From positions 248,001 through 312,000 of the forward strand of contig NC_088944.1 of NCBI RefSeq assembly GCF_033473495.1: a DNA stretch of 64,000 nt. Reading direction: 5' to 3'. Of the stretch, positions 58,800 to 64,000 are shown piece after piece. Positions within the stretch are counted from its first letter, which is position 1; every line of letters begins with the position of its first letter. Position numbers and translations under genes: made by a program. The notes beneath the pieces were generated by a model. That model saw nothing but the letters and a program-made list of their open reading frames with translations, was not told where the DNA came from and did not search any database. Source of the stretch: Cercospora beticola (taxonomy: Eukaryota; Ascomycota; Dothideomycetes; Mycosphaerellales; Mycosphaerellaceae).

Positions 58800-59353
58800 T
58801 AGCGCATTCGAACTGAAGGGAAGCACGGGAGTACCTTTGCGTGAGGAAAGTGTCCCATCTCCATCGTCGTCTTCGTCGTATTGTGGTGCGGGTGTTTTGG
58901 TGACGCTGTAGTTGCTGTTCGTGGGTGTTCCGGGTGCGTAAGAAAAGTTTCCCATCTCCATCGTCGTCTTCGTTGTATTGTGGTGCGGGTGTTTTGCTCA
59001 CGCCGTAGTTGCTGTTCGTGCGTGTTCCGAATCCGAAGCTATTGGCCTGCCGACTAGGCGGACTCAATCCTCGAAGACTGTCTGTTGCCGATGGGATGCT
59101 CGCCGGAGTACGATAAGGATTTGCGCCGCTCGTGGTCGGTCGCGCTCCAAAGCCACTTAATATGCTGGGTTTGTTGCGCAGAGTATTCGCGGGCTCGCCA
59201 GCACGCTCAGCGAGCGTCTTACGCTCCATAGGCGGCTCGGGCACTGCTTGAAGTCAGCTGGATTGTAGTCACGTACAGTTGCTGACTTTACCTGGAGGCT
59301 ATTTCTATTAGCCGATGAGCTCGACCTCTCAACCTTGGTCACGAACGCTTTGC
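58800..59353 (-). pseudogene. Low-complexity protein with a frameshifting 97-bp repeat
   Basis: Minus-strand reading gives RKTLAERAGEPANTLRNKPS and SGFGARPTTSGANPYRTP, then NSNYGVSKTPAPQYNEDDDG. After a change of frame it gives a second copy of the same segment (NSNYSVTKTPAPQYDEDDDG). Upstream there is a good 48-bp intron (GTAAAG...GCTGAC...AAGCAG) at 59291-59244, although joining it directly does not keep this frame. The Ser/Gly/Phe/Pro-rich composition suggests a disordered scaffold-type protein. It overlaps the plus-strand fragment at 58.5-58.8 kb. Family unknown. Confidence 0.4.
58853..59028. repeat. Two 79-bp direct repeats, 97-bp period
   Basis: Copies at 58853-58931 and 58950-59028 are nearly identical, with a handful of substitutions. 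On the minus strand each encodes a TNSNY...KTPAPQY.EDDDGDG unit. Because the period is 97, successive units fall in different frames. Confidence 0.92.
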
Positions 59354-59359
59354 TTTCGG

Positions 59360-60655
59360 CAATAATACAACCACGCCCGCTGTTCCTTCGCGCGCTGCAT
59401 GTCGCTCACTCACACTTCGAAGCTATAATACGAACAGTTGCGTTGCCACCCAAACTTGCAACGCCAGTTTTCCTAACATGCGGTTCTCCTTCAGTCGTCA
59501 ATGTAGGCCCTGCTACCTCCAGGTGTGTCACAGCACAAGCTTGTAACTGACGACCCTTGAAGTAGCATAGCCTCTGTTCTCGCATCGCTCAGTCAAGATT
59601 GAAACGAACAATCATAGAGCGCCAGTGCCCAAGTTCGATTAGCCACCAAGGGAGAACGTACTAGAAACATTCGAAGCGGCGGCTGGTCATCAATAAACTG
59701 TCAACCCCCCATCAACGACTTTCTCTGCTTGTGTCCAGCTCGACGTCCAGCAGTGGTCGCGACGGAGACTTCCGGACCCCGAAAACTTCCAACTTTCTAC
59801 GGCGCAGTCCCTCTATCATCTACGCTAAAGCGGCTGCTGGATTTGTTCTTGTCCGCCCTAAACAATGTGGAGCCAAGTCCTGGTAAGGACCTTTCTTTCG
59901 ACATGGCTGTAGTTCTCGATATGCGAATCCTTTCTGCGTCTTTTGTGGAACCGCTACAACAAGGAGCGTCTGCGGCTCGACTGCCTTCACTATGGAATAT
60001 GCGAGGCCGGCTCTTCCTGCGTCTGCGAATGAGCCGCTACAACGAGCCTTCTCTGAAAGTTCCGATTCTACCAGCGGCCACACTATATCGCTGTTGATCC
60101 GCCAAAAGTCAGCACAAGAACGAACCACAGAGACGAACTATCAGCACAAGCGTTAAGTCCACTGACAAATGGCAAGAGGCGGGAAGCGGCGGAGACATGC
60201 GATCCTTTCAAGTTCATTGGAGTCTTGTAGGAGCATTCGTAACATCGTTCTTCGATATTGGCTGTGCTCTTTTTGTGAAGGATTGCGAGCTCCCAACACC
60301 ATCACCATCAACGATACCAAGGGCAACGAAGACTTGCGTCCTCACTTTGCTATCAAAGTCCCACATCGTTGTTCGACGTCTCCTTGTGAGAAATGTAGCA
60401 CTGAAGATGAGCTTCTGACACCAGTCACACTCAATTCGTCGACAAAGAACACGAGGTGGAAATCAGCGGCGGCCTGAATGGAGAACTCATAGTGTATTCA
60501 GGTCAACGGAACCAGCTGTGAGGATTGTGTCGGAGATGATGATGAGAAGGGGTTGACAGCCCGCAGTGTAATGTATGTGCATGCGGTGCCAGTGAAACAT
60601 CGCGGCGGAGATCACCGCGCTTGCCTAGCTTCTACACGCACGCATTCGCTGCCGC
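59360..60655. other. Unassigned coding-like DNA
   Basis: Plus frames at 59729-60097 and 60169-60477 and minus 59820-60128 overlap. All are short and none carries a recognised motif. A run of protein-like codons near 60.0-60.2 kb switches frame at least twice. Confidence 0.28.
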
Positions 60656-60658
60656 AGC

Positions 60659-61610
60659 TCAGAGACTTTTGCCGGAGCTGCTGGGACACAAGGGAGAAAC
60701 AGAGGTGAGATGTGAAATAAGTAGGTTTATAGTATTTTTTTTGTGGCGATTGCAGAGCTCGTTGTTGTCCCTCGTGTCTCTGGAGTCGCCCTCTGATTGG
60801 ACTTGAACAGTTGCATGCAGCCTCTCAAAGAGGAAGTCCAATTCTCGAGCCATGGTCTTAAATGCCAGAATCTTCGCCCCCATCGAAAGATGTAGGAGGT
60901 GGCGTTGACACACCATCGAATTTTCAGTCTCTGCTTCCTGCTTCCTGCTGGAACTGGTCTTGTGTCCACGAGGCGTGCTCATCCCATAGCTTCCGGCCAT
61001 ACTACTAGCACAGTCCTTCAACACTTGCTGCTGCCGCAAGTGCAAGGGAGAATCATCAAAACCCAATTCACAGGCGAGGGTCGCACCCTCCATTTCGACT
61101 CACTCTCCTTCCTGCATCACACTCTCTATCCAGACGCTCTCAGTTTCCTCTCCAGACTCTCATATTTCTCACTCAGAACCGCCTTCTCCGTCCTCAACTG
61201 CTCTTCGCTCATCCCAAAACTTCCTGATCGCTTTTACAATATCTGCCCTGTCTGTAGCAGCAATCTCCTCCAAATTGATTTATTGAGTAGTAGGGCCCCC
61301 ATCTGAACTCTTGTATCGGTGAATGTTGTAAACCTCCTCAACTGCATTATCCAAATCTGCGATTGAGAGACTTTGCCCAGTGGCCAGCTTCTGATATGCG
61401 AACTCAACTGCCAAAAAAGCATCGCCGTCGATCTCGAACATCTGAATTCTGGCTCTTAGCCAGAATGGTTTCAGGAATAGGATCAGCGGAACACCACCGC
61501 CGGACTGGTAAATTTTTAGCGTGAGGAGTTTGGAGGAGCATCGAACATACATAATCTTCGGGTCTCACTATCTCCCAATCGAGTCCAGCTTGGTTTCTTG
61601 TAGTAGGCAT
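60659..61610 (-). pseudogene. Decayed gene with nonsense codons
   Basis: The minus-strand frame from 61610 (MPTTRNQAGLDWEIVRPEDY) shifts frame near 61.5 kb into RIQMFEIDGDAFLAVEFAYQ and DLDNAVEEVYNIHRYKSS. It meets TAA at 61282, then continues in frame (INLEEIAATDRADIVKAIRK) with three TGA codons into the 61093-60659 segment. The stops are compatible with CAA and CGA ancestors. No family recognised. Confidence 0.33.
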
Positions 61611-61966
61611 GATTGCCTTTTTGTGGGTGCGCTTCTGGGTGTAACGCGATTCTGTGATGTCCGCGTGCTGATTGGTCGTGGTGATGCAGTTACAGGGTCG
61701 GTGTCGGAGTCAGACGACGCACTGCATTGACGAGAGTTGTTGATGAGTTGCGGAAGAGTGGGAGCGGATAGTGATGTCGAAAATGAGGACGACGCGACGT
61801 CGACATCAGGGATGCCTGGCTGCCTAACCAGTCATTCACAGCGTTGTCGTTGTTTCCCAAGCGAAACTGTGGATGTCGACGTACAAAACGAAGTGCTCTC
61901 CCGACATCAGGACTCTCCGCGAAACCTCTCCGCAAACGCCAGAAGGGCCCACACCGCACATGTTGA

Positions 61967-62887
61967 ACTACTGTCGCAAAGTGCTGGACAAGGCATCTAC
62001 TTGTCGGATTCGCGGCGGCTGACGATGACATCGAGGTCGCTGCTGTCTGTGGACGGCATGCAGCGCAAGAACAAGAGCAGAATGACGACCAGGATGGCGG
62101 GAAACCCTGCCAAGAGTTCAAAGCACCTCGTACACCACTCCACCACAGCGACTGTATCCTTCTGTTTGACACATCTGATGATTACGCTCCGCGCGAAGAC
62201 CATGGTTGCCTGACGTGCCTGGCATGGGTTACACAGTTTGGGTGCAGGTCGAGTCTTGGACGGAAGTCGTTCTCACCTTGTCACCATCACCCTCCATACT
62301 CACCTGCTCGTCAGACTGCTTCGACAGCGTTCAAACAACGCTGCATCAGCATACGGTACAGTCGACCCCCAAGCTTCCGATCAAGTGTAGGCGCCTTGAC
62401 CATCAAGAAAGCCACCAAGAAAGCCAGCCCAAGACAGGTACGTGGCACAACACAAAACACCGCTCTCCTGGATTGTCCGCCAGCCTACCATGCGACCAAC
62501 GGTGGGCGACAAACGCTACGCCCGATAGGAACGGACAGCGGATCCTGCGACATACAACATGCGATCGCCAAATGGAGGGCGGCGAAGCCGTGGTGCGTGG
62601 ATGCTGGAAGAACTCCGGTGTTGGGCATTGTCCTTCATGATCTCCAAAAGGAAAAAAGATGTTGCGGACGGAACTTCATAGAGCCTCGTCAATGTCGACA
62701 AGAGGCCACAGCATACAGTCATGTGGACTACCGGCCCCGATCGCAGTATCGAAAGCTAAGTCGTCATGTATCTATCCGTTGTACGCCGACAGCCCTTCGT
62801 TGGGTTGGACGGCGCCTCGTTTGCCAAACCGGCCACTTGGGACAGTATTGCGCTCGAAAGGTGCGCATAGCAGCGCTATGCGTCTGA
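61967..62887 (+). other. 307-codon open frame without any Met
   Basis: The plus-strand frame following TGA at 61964 stays open to 62887, unusually long, yet contains no ATG at all. Acidic and Gln-rich stretches (AAQEQEQNDDQDGGKPCQEF) and basic ones (ALTIKKATKKASPRQ) alternate. It may be an internal exon of a lost gene or a shadow of minus-strand coding (61690-62172, 61997-62203). Listed because of its length; function unknown. Confidence 0.28.
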
Positions 62888-63095
62888 ACGGAGGAGACGT
62901 GCAGCTCCGTCCGTGAAGGCCATGGCAAGCAATTTTGCAGACCAAACGGGCCTGCCGCCATCACATCTTCATACTCTGCCGGCGAAGAATTTGCTCTGCT
63001 CTTCTTTCTGCCCTCTGCTCCTCTTCTGTTCTTCCCTCTGCCCTTCCCCCTGGTCTTCCTCTGCTGCTTCTCAAATTGCTAGCATCCCGGTCAGG

Positions 63096-64000
63096 ATGAA
63101 GTTCAAAATTGCCGTAAGCTCAGCGCTCAAGATCTTTATCTATTGTGTCCTTTGGCTGATCTGTCGCCATACAGACCGAAATTGTGGAAGCCAGCATGAA
63201 GACTCATGTCGGCGGCCAAGATGGCCGTATCGTCAATTCTCCAGGCGACGTTCGTAGTGTCTCGATCGTGTGGCGGCCTGGAATCTGCACGACCACGTTG
63301 GATCCTGTGACCTTCTGAACGATGCCGGACTCGTGCTCCCTCGCTAGCGTTCAGGTCTGGAAGCCGCTTCCATTAGCCAAGCATCTCGGCCTTTCTATCT
63401 GTTACAAGCACAGTCCTGGTCACGAAGGCTTTGATTGAATTACCAAGGCCTTCTTAAAGGTCACCAGCTCGCCGCCTTCACCTTTCCGCAATCACCTGAA
63501 TCTCGCGATCTTTCCTCTTACGCAGGACCTTAACATCGACTTGCCTAACGACCAATTCGGATGCTTTCGAGCGAAGCTTGGAGGAGAGACTTTGCTTACT
63601 CACACCGAGCACAAGAATCTGGATGCAAGTCACGGAAAAGCCTTCTACGGGTACGTGATAAGTGAGCTGACAGAGGCCTCCCGTCTGGTCCACAAAGAAG
63701 ACATTGTTAGGACAAAAGTTCTGGCTGCTGTTAAGGCTACACTAAAGGCTTTCGCTATGTACTTTAAGCAACTTAGCTCTCGTAAGATTGTGGACTACGG
63801 ACCCAAAGATCTGAAAGAAATAGAGTGTCCGGTGCTCTGCGACGATTTTTGTGAGGCCTGTGGCAGGGAGCACGGCGCCGGTGCGCTAGGTGCTAAGCTA
63901 AGTTACTACTCTAACTATAGTTGGGCCTTGTACTATAGCAGGCGCTGCCAGAAGAAGGACTGGGCCGCGCACAAAACTCTCTGCAAGCCGTGCTTGCAAC
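63096..64000 (+). pseudogene. MYND zinc-finger protein, mutated finger, runs off window
   Basis: ATG at 63096, a six-codon first exon, and a 61-bp intron at 63114-63174 (GTAAGC...GCTGAT...ACAG). One frame then runs to the window end, broken by TGA at 63316 and 63436. The product ends in a MYND finger (zinc-binding, usually protein-protein interaction): Cys at 63850 and 63859, then the second Cys pair and the Tyr-Cys position replaced by Tyr (codons at 63907, 63916 and 63934). The next Cys (63946), His and final Cys are intact in YSRRCQKKDWAAHKTLC. Each Cys-to-Tyr change is TGY to TAY, a RIP-type change. Upstream is a pyrimidine-rich promoter. The 3' end is outside the window. Confidence 0.75.

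Noticed and set aside
1..64000. CRISPR array, rRNA operon, bacterial-type operons or a tyrosine-recombinase captain of a giant fungal transposon
   Set aside because: No regularly spaced identical repeats, no rRNA-like sequence, no co-directional gene strings with ribosome-binding sites, and no recognisable recombinase motif were seen.

Overview
The window looks like a gene-poor, repeat-decayed stretch of a filamentous ascomycete genome, most likely a dothideomycete-type fungus. The reasons are: short introns (46 to 61 bp) with GT...CTGAC/GCTGAC...YAG signals; pyrimidine-rich 5' flanks; fungal-type families (2EXR/F-box-like, MYND finger, copia reverse transcriptase, Ulp1/C48 protease); and the footprint of repeat-induced point mutation (RIP). 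Gene boundaries were read by eye, so most confidences are modest.

Layout. 1-2162 is an AT-rich block almost completely stripped of CpA and TpG, a RIP-saturated repeat relic. From 2.2 to 30 kb come scattered, mostly broken genes: a non-LTR reverse-transcriptase scrap, a small intron-containing membrane-protein gene (3499-4205, minus), a convergent pair (9819-10346 plus, 10348-10674 minus), a gene broken by an exact 19-bp tandem duplication (11656-12187), a copia reverse-transcriptase relic (about 16.3-17.1 kb), a second RIP patch (20.7 kb) and a subtilisin-like remnant (26.1-26.8 kb). The best intact gene is a 2EXR/F-box-like protein at 30378-31313, minus.

The strongest genes lie in the right half. 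A long plus-strand gene at 39353-41897 has a possible double-stranded beta-helix dioxygenase-like region. It faces away from a minus-strand gene at 38138-39198. At 55363-58320 a 985-codon gene carries a C-terminal Ulp1/C48 cysteine-protease domain with visible His, Asp, Gln and Cys positions. It is open throughout except for one TAG between the catalytic Asp and Cys, and a compact direct-plus-inverted repeat sits 35 bp upstream of its ATG. The window ends inside a MYND zinc-finger gene whose finger has three Cys-to-Tyr changes, each the product of TG to TA.

The common theme is decay by C-to-T/G-to-A change. In the recognisable genes, interrupting stops sit where CAG, CAA or CGA are plausible ancestors, and frameshifts come from small duplications. 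No ribosomal RNA, convincing tRNA, CRISPR array or bacterial-style operon was seen. Whether the dioxygenase-like gene, its divergent partner and the Ulp1 gene once formed one mobile or regulatory unit is an open inference.
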